A stretch of DNA of 64,000 nucleotides from Emticicia sp051209875 (GCF_051209875.1 NZ_JBNTQY010000001.1:1922001-1986000); one strand, 5' to 3'; positions 44,621 to 52,834 are shown, counted from the first letter of the stretch. The notes: a model not told the origin generated them from the sequence alone. Numbers and translations are program-made.

Positions 44621-44634
44621 GTGTAAAGATACAC
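44621..44634. promoter_or_regulatory. small palindrome at the probable gyrB promoter
   Basis: GTGTA-AAGA-TACAC lies between gyrB and the divergent phosphatase gene. On the minus strand its centre reads TATCTTTA, one base from a -7 box, so it could be an operator. Weak. Confidence 0.25.
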
Positions 44635-44743
44635 ATTTTTATCGGATTTTGAAAATATTTATTGAACATTGAGTACCTGAATTATCACTTATTCGACAAA
44701 TATTTTATTCAAGAAATTTTATTAAAAACTTTATTTTTTATTT

Positions 44744-45262
44744 ATGAAAAACAACCAAATGATGAGGCTATTAATTATTCTTGCAATGCTTGTAAGTTCC
44801 TGTAAATCAATATTTTATGTTGTAAGGCATGCTGAAAAAGTTGATAATTCAGCCAATCCTCCTTTGAGCGAATTGGGTCAAGCAAGAGCGAAAGATTTAA
44901 AAGAAGAATTATCAAATAAAGGAATATCAGGGATTTATTCAACCAACTATTTGCGTACCAAAAATACAGCTAAGCCATTGTCGGACGCAACAGGTATTTC
45001 AATAAGTATTTATGCTCCCAGCCCAGCCGATTCGATGCGAGTTTTTATTGAAAAATTGAAGCAAATCAAAGGCAAAAATGTATTAGTTGTAGGGCATAGC
45101 AATACAGTAAAATATGTGGTGAATGGACTTTATGAACGTGATACTCTGCGGTCAGATATTGCTGATAATGACTTTGATAACATATATATAGTAAAAAGAC
45201 AATTTTTTCCAGTCAGAAAAATGCGTTTCTTTGCAAAAACTTATGGAAAAACTTCACCTTAG
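44744..45262 (+). CDS. histidine phosphatase family lipoprotein (SixA-like)
   Basis: 172 residues. A short lipoprotein-type signal ends at LVSSC, then YVVRHAEKVD has the RHG-like RHA motif (Arg and catalytic His), LSELGQARAKDL follows, and VVGHSNTV has the second catalytic His. This is the short, SixA-like type without the large insertion of acid phosphatases. SixA removes phosphate from histidine; the substrate of a membrane-attached extracytoplasmic form is unknown. It is divergent from gyrB. Confidence 0.85.
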   Translation: MKNNQMMRLLIILAMLVSSCKSIFYVVRHAEKVDNSANPPLSELGQARAKDLKEELSNKGISGIYSTNYLRTKNTAKPLSDATGISISIYAPSPADSMRVFIEKLKQIKGKNVLVVGHSNTVKYVVNGLYERDTLRSDIADNDFDNIYIVKRQFFPVRKMRFFAKTYGKTSP

Positions 45263-45271
45263 TATGTGTAA

Positions 45272-45304
45272 AAACCTGCAAGGTTTGCAAAACCTCACAG
45301 GTTT
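45272..45304. repeat. AAACCTGCAAGG-type palindromic repeat, first copy
   Basis: AAACCTG (45272-45278) pairs with CAGGTTT (45298-45304), and AGGTTT with AAACCT inside. It starts 10 nt after a stop codon and shares AACCTGCAAGGT with the copy at 47730-47764. Confidence 0.7.
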
Positions 45305-45412
45305 AGTGATTAGTATGAATAAAATCAGTTATATGAAACATCTTTTGGTCAAGTTTTTGCGTTAATTGTAGGGTAAGTTTCCAACTTGCTCATTAGTGTC
45401 AATCCACAATCT

Positions 45413-45437
45413 GGAAATCGGGTCGCCGAAACGATTG
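45413..45437. repeat. GC-rich hairpin element before the S41 protease
   Basis: GGAAATCGGGTCGCCGAA then ACGATTG, nearly identical to the reverse complement of 14917-14941. The short stem is TCGG/CCGA around a GTCG loop, and ACAAT/ATTGT lies outside it. It ends 18 nt before the protease ATG. The longest open frame reads through it as EIGSPKRL, so the annotated start at 45396 is artificial. Confidence 0.8.
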
Positions 45438-45455
45438 TATTACAAATTATTTATT

Positions 45456-47108
45456 ATGAAAAACCTTCGCAGATTTACTTTAATTGTTTTAGCTATTGTT
45501 ACAATTCCTTTTGTAGCTTTCAAATATGACGACCGCTATTTCGAAATTGCTAAAAACTTGGATATTTTCGCTACCATGTTTAAAGAATTAAACGCCTATT
45601 ATGTAGATGAAATCAATCCAAATAAAGCTATGCGTTTGAGTATTGAATCAATGCTCAAGCAACTCGACCCCTATACTAATTTTTATCCAGAAGATGACAT
45701 CGAAGATTATATGACCATGACAACTGGTAAATATAATGGTATTGGTGCAACAGTTTCTCATCGTGATAATAAGCACGTGGTAGTGATGATTTATGAAGGC
45801 TCACCCGCTGATAAAGCAGGAATGAAAATCGGTGATGAAATTGTAAAAGTAGATGGGGTTGATGTGGTTAGTAGAAAAGGTGTGGACATTGGCCGTTTGA
45901 TGAAAGGTCAGACAGGAACAACGGTAAAAATGTCTGTCAAGCGTTTTGGACAAAATGCTCCACTTGATTTAGTAGTTGGTCGTGATATTGTAAAAACATT
46001 GAATGTGCCACATTCAGGAATGATAAATGACGAGGTTGGCTATATTCAGCTTAATGATTTTACGGCAACTGCTGCTAAAGAAGTAAAATCTGCATTTGTT
46101 GATTTGAAAGGACAAGGAATGAAGAAATTAATTCTTGATTTACGTGGCAATCCTGGTGGTTTACTCAATATGTCGGTTGAAATATGTAATGCGTTTTTGC
46201 CAAAAGACCAAATGATCGTAGAAACTCGTGGAAAAGTTGCCGAATGGAATCATAAATACATGGCTTTGGAAGCTCCACTTGACACCGAAATGCCTATTGT
46301 GACACTCATCAATAGTCAAAGTGCTTCGGCTTCCGAGATTGTAAGTGGCACGCTTCAAGATTATGACCGTGCAGTTTTGATTGGACAACGTTCGTTTGGT
46401 AAAGGTTTAGTCCAGACTACACGTGATTTGAGTTATAATACAAAAATGAAAATTACAACTGCTAAATATTATATTCCGAGTGGTCGTTGTATTCAAGCTT
46501 TAGATTATAGTCATCGTAATCCCGATGGAAGTGTCGGACGTGTGCCAGATTCTTTAAAAACAGCATTTAAAACCAAAAATGGACGTACTGTTTATGATGG
46601 AGGAGGAGTTGACCCTGATATTAAAACAGAAGTGCCAACAATGGCTGCTGTAACTGCCAATTTGATTCAGAAAAACGTAATATTTGATTATGCTACAAAA
46701 TATTATTTTGAACACGCCAATCAAAAGCCAAAAGAGAAGTTTTCATTGTCAGAAGCTGAGTATCAGGATTTTATCACATGGCTGAAAGGGAAAGATTTTA
46801 CTTATTCAACAGCAATGGAGCGTAATTTGGATAATTTAGAGGCTTCAGCAAAAAAAGAAAACTCTTTGGATTTGGTGCAAGAACAAGTAAAGTCTCTACG
46901 TGAAAAAATTAATCAAGGAAAGCAACAGGATTTAATCAAAAATAAAGAAGATATCAAAGAACAATTAGAAGCTGAAATTCTAAGTCGTTATTATTATCAA
47001 AAAGCGATGAAATTCGTTGCCTTTGAACGTGATAAAGAAGTACAAGAGGCTTTGAAGTTATTCAAGGATTTACCACGTTATCATGCGATTTTGAAAGGTG
47101 GGAAATGA
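45456..47108 (+). CDS. S41 family C-terminal processing peptidase with PDZ domain
   Basis: 550 residues from the ATG giving MKNLRRFTLIVLAI and a hydrophobic signal/anchor. A short helical N-terminal domain (FKELNAYYVDEINPNKAM) precedes a PDZ domain (VVMIYEGSPADKAGMKIGDE), then the S41 catalytic domain with the serine in INSQSASASEIVSG and the lysine in SFGKGLVQ. A long C-terminal helical tail follows (residues about 440-550). Tail-specific proteases of this class trim periplasmic substrates marked at the C-terminus. The stop codon starts the seven-base tandem repeat. Confidence 0.93.
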   Translation: MKNLRRFTLIVLAIVTIPFVAFKYDDRYFEIAKNLDIFATMFKELNAYYVDEINPNKAMRLSIESMLKQLDPYTNFYPEDDIEDYMTMTTGKYNGIGATVSHRDNKHVVVMIYEGSPADKAGMKIGDEIVKVDGVDVVSRKGVDIGRLMKGQTGTTVKMSVKRFGQNAPLDLVVGRDIVKTLNVPHSGMINDEVGYIQLNDFTATAAKEVKSAFVDLKGQGMKKLILDLRGNPGGLLNMSVEICNAFLPKDQMIVETRGKVAEWNHKYMALEAPLDTEMPIVTLINSQSASASEIVSGTLQDYDRAVLIGQRSFGKGLVQTTRDLSYNTKMKITTAKYYIPSGRCIQALDYSHRNPDGSVGRVPDSLKTAFKTKNGRTVYDGGGVDPDIKTEVPTMAAVTANLIQKNVIFDYATKYYFEHANQKPKEKFSLSEAEYQDFITWLKGKDFTYSTAMERNLDNLEASAKKENSLDLVQEQVKSLREKINQGKQQDLIKNKEDIKEQLEAEILSRYYYQKAMKFVAFERDKEVQEALKLFKDLPRYHAILKGGK

Positions 47109-47140
47109 GTTCTGAGTTCTGAGTTCTGAGTTCTGAATTC
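47106..47140 (+). repeat. seven-base tandem repeat starting at the protease stop codon
   Basis: Four copies of TGAGTTC and one TGAATTC, in register. The TGA stop of the S41 gene is the first three bases of copy one. The same word appears in the repeats at 42475-42560 and 47372-47425. Confidence 0.9.
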
Positions 47141-47201
47141 TTTTCTTCCACAGGATTATGATTTTTTTCAGAAAAAGCTTATAATCTTTTCGATTTTGTT
47201 G

Positions 47202-47209
47202 TATTTTTG
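47202..47209 (+). promoter_or_regulatory. Bacteroidota -7 motif before the small membrane ORF
   Basis: TATTTTTG, an exact TAnnTTTG match, 30 nt before the ATG at 47240; the -33 box is not clear. It supports the small ORF being a real gene. Confidence 0.4.
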
Positions 47210-47239
47210 CAAGGATAAAAATTTAAACTAAATACGATT

Positions 47240-47359
47240 ATGTTCGGCTATCAATATCCTACTTGGTCTGCGATTCTTTTCTTTGTTGTTTTAATGGCTG
47301 TATCTTTTGCTGTTGGCAAATGGTTAGTAAAAAACGATAGAAATTATAAAGGATTCTAA
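47240..47359 (+). CDS. small single-pass membrane protein (39 residues)
   Basis: MFGYQYPTWSAILFF then a strongly hydrophobic helix (residues about 10-28), then charged GKWLVKNDRNYKGF. It has its own -7 motif and a purposeful layout: cytoplasmic tail rich in Lys, Arg and Asp. Too short for most annotation pipelines. I recognise no family. It might assist the neighbouring S41 protease or be an independent regulator; that is inference from position only. Confidence 0.55.
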   Translation: MFGYQYPTWSAILFFVVLMAVSFAVGKWLVKNDRNYKGF

Positions 47360-47371
47360 TAAAGTTCTGAC

Positions 47372-47425
47372 TTCTGAATGCTGTGCTTTGTTGAATATTC
47401 ATTATTCTAAACTCAGCATTCAGAA
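47372..47425. repeat. stuttering inverted repeat between the small ORF and the rhodanese gene
   Basis: TTCTGAATGCTG (47372-47383) and CAGCATTCAGAA (47414-47425) pair perfectly, flanked by TTCTGACTTCTG words. It separates two convergent genes. Confidence 0.7.
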
Positions 47426-47429
47426 CTCT

Positions 47430-47714
47430 TTAAAAAATCCCTTCTTCTAAGTGCAGAATAGTTTTTTCTGCTAATTTCTTTGCCAAAAGTCTGGCTACTA
47501 TACTGCTTCGTGTGCCATTTGAACAAGCAACTACAATAGTTGAGTAATTTTGTAATTCTGATAATCTCTCCGTTATTTCATGCGGTGGAATATTGATTCC
47601 TCCAATATTAAAATCTGCAAATTCAGATACTTCTCTTACATCCAAAAGTATCGCATTGGTATCAGAAAGAATGGCTTCTAACTCGTTTTGGGCTATTTCT
47701 GTGAAATCTAGCAT
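47430..47714 (-). CDS. rhodanese-like domain protein
   Basis: 94 residues forming a single rhodanese domain. The opening is ILLDVREVSEFADFNIGG and the active-site loop is VACSNGTRSS, with the sulfur-carrying Cys followed by a loop of six residues, typical of sulfurtransferases such as GlpE or ThiI-type domains rather than phosphatases. No signal peptide, so it is cytoplasmic. It stands alone; the sulfur acceptor is unknown. Confidence 0.85.
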   Translation of the reverse strand: MLDFTEIAQNELEAILSDTNAILLDVREVSEFADFNIGGINIPPHEITERLSELQNYSTIVVACSNGTRSSIVARLLAKKLAEKTILHLEEGIF

Positions 47715-47729
47715 GTCTATATAATTATA

Positions 47730-47764
47730 AAACCTGCAAGGTCTGAAAAAGACCTTGCAGGTTT
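47730..47764. repeat. AAACCTGCAAGG-type palindromic repeat, second copy
   Basis: Perfect 15-bp arms AAACCTGCAAGGTCT (47730-47744) and AGACCTTGCAGGTTT (47750-47764), loop 5 nt. It may end transcription of the ABC-F gene; the sequence is shared with 45272-45304, so it is a repeat family. Confidence 0.8.
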
Positions 47765-47806
47765 AGATTTATAGGTTTTGAATGTTTATTATGGAAAATT
47801 TGCTGA

Positions 47807-49426
47807 TTACTTATAAAGAGCCTCACGTTGTGCTTTGATTTTTTCATCAGTCAAATACCCATCAAAGTCAATCAATTTATCTAAACAACCCTTAGGAGTA
47901 AGCTCAATGACACGAGTCGCCACAGTTTGTGTCAATTGGTGGTCATGACAAGTAAATAAAATATTGCTTGGGAAATCTTCCATTCCTTTGTTCAAGGCTT
48001 GAATAGATTCCAAATCTAAGTGGTTGGTTGGCTCGTCAAAAAGCAAAACGTTTGCTCCTGAAAGCATCATTCTCGAAAACATGCAACGTTGTTTTTCTCC
48101 TCCTGACAAAACTGTACATTTTTTCAAAGCTTCTTCGCCCGAAAACAACATTCTTCCTAAGAATCCACGTATGAAAGTTTCGTCTTTTTCTGTTGAGTAT
48201 TGTCTCAACCAATCAACTAAATCAAGACTTCCATCAGAGAAATATTCTGTATTTTCGTTGGGCAAATAAGTATGAGTAATAGTTATTCCCCATTTGAAAG
48301 TACCACCTGATGCCTGTTTTTCGCCAGAAAGGATAGAGAACAGAGCTGAAACAGCCAAACCATCTTTACTCAAAAAAGCTATTTTTTCATTGCGAGAAAC
48401 TTGAAAACTTAAATTCTTAAATAAATAAGTGCCATCATCTAATTTATAGCTCAGATTCTCAACTAATAAAATTTGGTCACCTACTTCACGTTCAGGTTTA
48501 AAGCCGATATATGGATATTTACGTGATGAAGGCTGAATTTGCTCAATATTCAATTTCTCAATCATTTTCTGACGAGCAGTTGCTTGCTTAGATTTTGCAA
48601 CGTTGGCAGAAAAACGACGAATAAATTCTTCCAATTCTTTCTTTTTCTCTTCAGCTTTTTTGTTTTGATCAGATTTCTGACGAGCTGCTAATTGGCTTGA
48701 TTCGTACCAGAAAGAGTAATTACCACCATAAAGAGAAATTTTCTTATAGTCAAGATCGGCAATATAGGTACAAACATTATCCAAGAAGTGACGGTCATGT
48801 GAAACAACGATTACGGTATTTTTGAAGTTCATTAAGAAACCTTCCAGCCAAAGAATCGAATCAATATCTAAGTTATTGGTAGGCTCATCGAGTAACAAAA
48901 TATCAGGATTACCAAATAATGCTTGTGCCAACAAAACCTTCACTTTATCAGAAGGGTTCATGTCAGCCATGAGCGTATAATGCGTATCTTCTTTAATCCC
49001 TAAGCCTGAAAGTAAAGTTGCAGCATCAGATTCTGCGTCCCAGCCATTCATATCAGCAAATTCGGCTTCCAACTCAGCAGCACGATTGCCATCTTCTTCT
49101 GTAAAATCTTCTTTTGAATAAATGGCATCTTTTTCAGCAATGATTTGTGACAAACGTTCATTACCTCTAACAACAGTATTTAAAACTGTTTCATCATCAA
49201 AAGCATTTTGATTTTGCTTCAAAACCGACATTCTTTCACCTGGATCCATGCTCACGTTACCAGAAGTAGGTTCTATTTCACCCGAAAGAATCTTTACAAA
49301 TGTTGATTTTCCAGCACCGTTTGCTCCAATCAAGCCATAGACGTTGCCCGGAGTAAATTTGAGATTAACCTCTTCAAAAAGAGTTCGTTTGCCAAAACTA
49401 AGCGAGATATTTGATACTGTAAGCAT
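47807..49426 (-). CDS. ABC-F family ATPase (YbiT-like)
   Basis: 539 residues from the ATG giving MLTVSNISLSFGKRTL, the standard N-terminus. The longer frame from 49480 reads through a repeat (HSTLFILHSTL) and is rejected. Two ATP-binding domains are present: Walker A GANGAGKST and Walker B-type ILLLDEPTNNLD in domain one; LSGGEKQRC and LLFDEPTNHLD in domain two; the interdomain linker is Lys-rich. There are no membrane segments. ABC-F proteins act on the ribosome in translation or antibiotic resistance; size and the NHLDLESIQAL end suit YbiT. Confidence 0.9.
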   Translation of the reverse strand: MLTVSNISLSFGKRTLFEEVNLKFTPGNVYGLIGANGAGKSTFVKILSGEIEPTSGNVSMDPGERMSVLKQNQNAFDDETVLNTVVRGNERLSQIIAEKDAIYSKEDFTEEDGNRAAELEAEFADMNGWDAESDAATLLSGLGIKEDTHYTLMADMNPSDKVKVLLAQALFGNPDILLLDEPTNNLDIDSILWLEGFLMNFKNTVIVVSHDRHFLDNVCTYIADLDYKKISLYGGNYSFWYESSQLAARQKSDQNKKAEEKKKELEEFIRRFSANVAKSKQATARQKMIEKLNIEQIQPSSRKYPYIGFKPEREVGDQILLVENLSYKLDDGTYLFKNLSFQVSRNEKIAFLSKDGLAVSALFSILSGEKQASGGTFKWGITITHTYLPNENTEYFSDGSLDLVDWLRQYSTEKDETFIRGFLGRMLFSGEEALKKCTVLSGGEKQRCMFSRMMLSGANVLLFDEPTNHLDLESIQALNKGMEDFPSNILFTCHDHQLTQTVATRVIELTPKGCLDKLIDFDGYLTDEKIKAQREALYK

Positions 49427-49432
49427 TTTAAT

Positions 49433-49639
49433 TAATGTAGAATGTAAAATGAATAATGTAGAATGTACTGCTACTTTCAACTTAAATTCAAAACTCTATT
49501 TTTGATTTTTATGTATATATTCGTGAATGACAAGTTTTTTTTAAGATATTCTCACTTGCTAAGTTTGAGTTAGAGAATTAATGTCTTTTAATTGAATAAG
49601 TTTTATAATTATTCATTTTGCATTATTCATTCTACATTA
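49433..49639. repeat. stuttering inverted repeat flanking the ABC-F/radC spacer
   Basis: TAATGTAGAATG (49433-49444) pairs with CATTCTACATTA (49628-49639), and AAAATGAATAAT (49446-49457) pairs with ATTATTCATTTT (49608-49619). The right arm touches the radC stop codon. The roughly 150 bases between the arms hold no gene. Confidence 0.75.
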
Positions 49640-49640
49640 C

Positions 49641-50324
49641 TCAAAAGATCCCCTCATCTGCAAAGCTAAAATAGGCCTCATCGCCAAAAATAAGATGGTC
49701 AAGCACTGGAATATCAAGCACACGCCCAGCTTCTTTTACTTTTTTGGTTAAATCCTTGTCGGCCTGACTTGGTGTTAAATTACCTGATGGATGATTATGC
49801 ACCAAAATAATGGATGAAGCCAAATGTTCAATAGCAGCTTTGAAAATCATTTTTGGGTCTGCTACCGTGCCTGCTACTCCTCCGATACTAATCTGTTGAG
49901 GTCTAATGATTTCATTGGCACGATTCAATAAGATTACCCAAAATTGTTCGTGCAATAAGTCCATTAAATAGGGTCGAACAGCTTTATAAGCATCGGCCGA
50001 TGAGGCAACTTTTACCTTTTTTATTACTTCACTTTCCTTTCTTCTTCTTCCCAATTCCATTGCAGCTGCAATCGAAATTGCTTTTGCTTCGCCAATACCT
50101 TTAAATTTTATCAAATCATTGATACTCAATTTGGCAAGCTCATGGAGATTGTTATTGACGCTTTGCAAAATTAATTTTGATAAATCAACAGCCGACAGCT
50201 CTCTTGAGCCCGAGCCGATCAAAATTGCGATTAATTCTGCATCTGAAAGAGCTACTTTGCCCTTCATTATAAGTTTTTCACGTGGCCTATCTTCCTCTGC
50301 CCATGAAAGGATATTGTTTATCAT
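49641..50324 (-). CDS. radC: RadC family JAB1/MPN protein
   Basis: 227 residues, the usual length. An N-terminal helix-hairpin-helix-like part (LIKFKGIGEAKAISIAAAMELGRR) precedes the MPN/JAB domain with the zinc motif HNHPSGNLTPSQAD and the preceding Glu. Historically called a DNA repair protein, its actual role is unsettled. It is 167 nt downstream of rpsT on the same strand. Confidence 0.93.
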   Translation of the reverse strand: MINNILSWAEEDRPREKLIMKGKVALSDAELIAILIGSGSRELSAVDLSKLILQSVNNNLHELAKLSINDLIKFKGIGEAKAISIAAAMELGRRRKESEVIKKVKVASSADAYKAVRPYLMDLLHEQFWVILLNRANEIIRPQQISIGGVAGTVADPKMIFKAAIEHLASSIILVHNHPSGNLTPSQADKDLTKKVKEAGRVLDIPVLDHLIFGDEAYFSFADEGIF

Positions 50325-50438
50325 TGTTGTGCTTTTGGTATGTAGCTTTAGAATAGAAATAATGATTTATTTTAAACATTCTTCATGGCTAATAGCTATT
50401 GGACAATGGCCAAAAGCTCAAAAAATTAAACAAAAAAT

Positions 50439-50464
50439 GCTCACGGAGAACTTATTCCATGAGC
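50439..50464 (-). terminator. terminator after rpsT
   Basis: Stem GCTCACGGA with TCCATGAGC (one mismatch), followed on the minus strand by a T6 run (the A run at 50432-50437). Confidence 0.65.
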
Positions 50465-50491
50465 AAAATATTGAATTTCTTTTGGGCGAAA

Positions 50492-50746
50492 TTACGCTAA
50501 AGTAGCAATATGCTTTGCCAAACCTGATTTCAAGTTTGCTGCTTTGTTTTTGTGGATAACGTTCTTACGAGCTAATTTATCCAAAGCCGAAGCTGCACTT
50601 TTGAACAATTCAGTAGCGGCTAATTTATCGCTAAGACCACGTAATTTTCTAACCAAAGTACGTGTAGTTTTGTGTTGATAACGGTTTCTCAAACGTTTAG
50701 TTTCGTTTGCTCTGATACGCTTTAATGCTGACTTATGATTTGCCAT
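50492..50746 (-). CDS. rpsT: 30S ribosomal protein S20
   Basis: 84 residues, highly basic, with the S20 pattern MANHKSALKRIRANETKRLRNRYQHKTTRT and the C-terminal HKNKAANLKSGLAKHI. It binds 16S rRNA in the body of the small subunit. A -7 promoter motif and a terminator bracket it, so it is likely a single-gene unit. Confidence 0.97.
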   Translation of the reverse strand: MANHKSALKRIRANETKRLRNRYQHKTTRTLVRKLRGLSDKLAATELFKSAASALDKLARKNVIHKNKAANLKSGLAKHIATLA

Positions 50747-50787
50747 TGTATTGTATAAAAATATTTGTCTATGCTAAAATTGGAGTG

Positions 50788-50795
50788 CAAAATTA
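50788..50795 (-). promoter_or_regulatory. Bacteroidota -7 motif for rpsT
   Basis: TAATTTTG on the minus strand, an exact match, about 42 nt before the ATG. Confidence 0.5.
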
Positions 50796-50865
50796 AGAAA
50801 TTAATATTAAATAAAAAACTAACTCGAAAAATATTTTAATAAAAACCTTATTGTTTTCTAAAAAC

Positions 50866-50898
50866 AAGGAAGGCATCGTTTTGAGCGATGCCTTCCTT
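50866..50898 (-). terminator. terminator after the Dabb-domain gene
   Basis: Perfect 13-bp stem, AAGGAAGGCATCG with CGATGCCTTCCTT, loop TTTTGAG; T-rich sequence follows on the minus strand. Confidence 0.8.
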
Positions 50899-50920
50899 CA
50901 ATTCAATCAACCATCAACTA

Positions 50921-51334
50921 TTACTTAATCTCAGAGTTGATAACTAAGACTTTTTCCCAATTGGCTTCATTTGCTTTTTCAAATGATTGGTATTCAGCAC
51001 TTTGGCGGAATTTTTCCACTTCAGCATCAGTTCTGAATGTTAAATAGTGCATTACATCATATTCTGCTTTTGAATTACTTTCACTGAAAGTTTCTCCTGC
51101 CGAATAGCTTGCGATTTCTGGCAACTCACGTTTCAAATCTTGAAAACCCGCCATGTGTCTTTTAATTGCTTCTGCTGAAGTTCCTTGTTTGAACTTAAAA
51201 CAAACGATGCGTTGCTTTTGTGCTTTTGGAGGCGTATATGCCGAACCATAAGCAACCATTAAAAATGCAAACATTCCCAATGCCATAGCTGGCATTAAAT
51301 ATCTTAGTAACGATTTTTTTTGTGTCTGACTCAT
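50921..51334 (-). CDS. membrane-anchored stress-responsive A/B barrel (Dabb) protein
   Basis: 137 residues from the internal ATG (MSQTQKKSLLRYLMP); the longer frame from 51406 has no leader support. One N-terminal membrane segment (residues about 12-32) is followed by a Dabb domain: RIVCFKFKQGTSAEAIKRHMAGFQDLKREL and YDVMHYLTFRTDAEVEKFRQSAEYQSF. Such dimeric barrels occur in stress-induced and monooxygenase-like proteins; no activity is known for anchored forms. Downstream lies a strong terminator. Confidence 0.8.
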   Translation of the reverse strand: MSQTQKKSLLRYLMPAMALGMFAFLMVAYGSAYTPPKAQKQRIVCFKFKQGTSAEAIKRHMAGFQDLKRELPEIASYSAGETFSESNSKAEYDVMHYLTFRTDAEVEKFRQSAEYQSFEKANEANWEKVLVINSEIK

Positions 51335-51700
51335 ATTCTTATTTTTCCCGAATAATATTTTGTAACATGTTGCAAATATAACACCTTTTATTTGATTTTG
51401 TTGCATTATTTCAAGAAAATATTTTATTGTTTCTGTAAATAATGTGTATTGCCAAATAATATTTGGTTTTGAGTATTTTTAACAGAATGGTCAGTTTTAC
51501 TTAATTTTTTTAATTAATAGAATTTAGGTGCTAATTTTTGGTACTTTTTCGAGAAAAATAAAAAATAGTAAAAAAGGTAGTTTAAAATTTATGACTTGTA
51601 ATAATAAAAATGTGTTTTTTTAGAATTATGCGTGTAGCTTTTGAGTTTTTTAGAAATTATCAAAAAAAATATTTTATTTTGGGCAAAAAAAAGGTACAAA
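51335..51700. other. 366-base intergenic region, divergent promoters
   Basis: AT-rich with A and T runs; AAAAAAAAGGTACAAA directly before the phospholipase-like ATG is the only ribosome-binding-like element. I see no gene, repeat or RNA structure worth naming. Confidence 0.4.
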
Positions 51701-52774
51701 ATGAAAAAAAAGACACTGAAATCCACACTTTTAAAAAAAACAATAAATTATAATAAAATAGCATTGCGTTTTTTTAGTATAATTTCACTTTTCATCTTGA
51801 TTTCTTCATGGAAAAATGAGCATCAACTTCAAAATAGGCCATTACCATTGTGGCAATTGCCATTGTGGGGCTTTTTTGCTCATCAGCAAATCAATCGTTT
51901 GGCGGTTTTTACTTTACCACCAGAGATGTTTAAATTCTACAAAAAGAACATTGATTATATTTCTGAGAATGCCGTTAATCCTGATGAGCGTCGATACTCA
52001 GTGAAGGCTGAAGCCCCACGACATTTTATTGATTTAGATAATTATAGCGATTCTTTGCAGAAAGTCCTTCCAAATTTTTCTTGGAAAGACGTTACTGAAA
52101 GAATTGGTGAAGATACTCTTAACCGACATGGAATTGTACCGTGGCATATCAATTTAATGAAATACCAATTGACTGAAGCATTTCGAAATAAAAATGTACA
52201 TAAAATTTTGATGTTATCAGCAGATATTGGACATTATATTGCAGATGCCAATGTTCCCTTGCATACAACTCGAAATTATAATGGCCAGTTTTCAAATCAA
52301 GTAGGTATTCATGGGTTTTGGGAAAGTCGTTTACCAGAAATGTTTGCTGAAAATTATGATTTTTTTATCGGACAAGCAGAATATGTAAAAACCCCTCAAA
52401 AACGTGCTTGGCAAGCAGTGATGAATGCACACGCAGCTTTAGATTCTGTTTTGATTTTTGAACGTGAATTGACAAATAAGGTTTCAGAAGATAAAAAATT
52501 TAGTTTTGATGAACGCAATGGGGTTACGATTCGTACCTATTCCAAAGAATTTTCGACTCGTTATCATACAATGCTCAAAAATCAAGTTGAGCGACAAATG
52601 AGAACTTCTATCAAAATGGTTGGTGATTTTTGGCTTACTTGTTGGATTGATGCTGGTCAACCTGATTTGTCGCAATTGATTGATTACAAATTGACTCAAG
52701 AAGAAAAAGAAGCAGAAGAAACAGAAAAAAAATCATGGCTTCAGCGTACTTTCGATGTACGAAAGGAAAACTAA
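51701..52774 (+). CDS. zinc-dependent phospholipase C/S1-P1 nuclease-fold protein
   Basis: 357 residues from the ATG at 51701; the frame extends to a TTG. The Lys-rich N-terminus followed by a hydrophobic segment suggests export or anchoring. The all-helical catalytic domain has the zinc ligands in order: WGFFAHQQINRLAV, APRHFIDLDNY, HRHGIVPWHINLM-like and SADIGHYIADANVPLHTT, then GIHGFWESRLPEMF. That is the HxxxH/HxxxD pattern of zinc phospholipase C and S1-P1 nucleases. Natural substrate (phospholipid or nucleic acid) cannot be told. The Lys/Glu-rich tail is extra. Confidence 0.82.
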   Translation: MKKKTLKSTLLKKTINYNKIALRFFSIISLFILISSWKNEHQLQNRPLPLWQLPLWGFFAHQQINRLAVFTLPPEMFKFYKKNIDYISENAVNPDERRYSVKAEAPRHFIDLDNYSDSLQKVLPNFSWKDVTERIGEDTLNRHGIVPWHINLMKYQLTEAFRNKNVHKILMLSADIGHYIADANVPLHTTRNYNGQFSNQVGIHGFWESRLPEMFAENYDFFIGQAEYVKTPQKRAWQAVMNAHAALDSVLIFERELTNKVSEDKKFSFDERNGVTIRTYSKEFSTRYHTMLKNQVERQMRTSIKMVGDFWLTCWIDAGQPDLSQLIDYKLTQEEKEAEETEKKSWLQRTFDVRKEN

Positions 52775-52834
52775 TGGATAATAATAGTGTTTGCTTGCTT
52801 ATTGAAAAAACACATTAGATGATAGACGAAAAAG

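Noticed and set aside
44621..44634. Operator for gyrB autoregulation
   Set aside because: Only a 5-bp palindrome and one base off a -7 box; listed as a weak site, not as a finding.
47106..47140. Possible CRISPR repeat array
   Set aside because: The units are seven bases with no spacers, so it is a simple tandem repeat; no cas genes are present.
50119..50505. 128-codon plus-strand frame over the radC start and the rpsT spacer
   Set aside because: Its first half is a shadow of radC, and its second half reads through the rpsT terminator; no promoter or family pattern.
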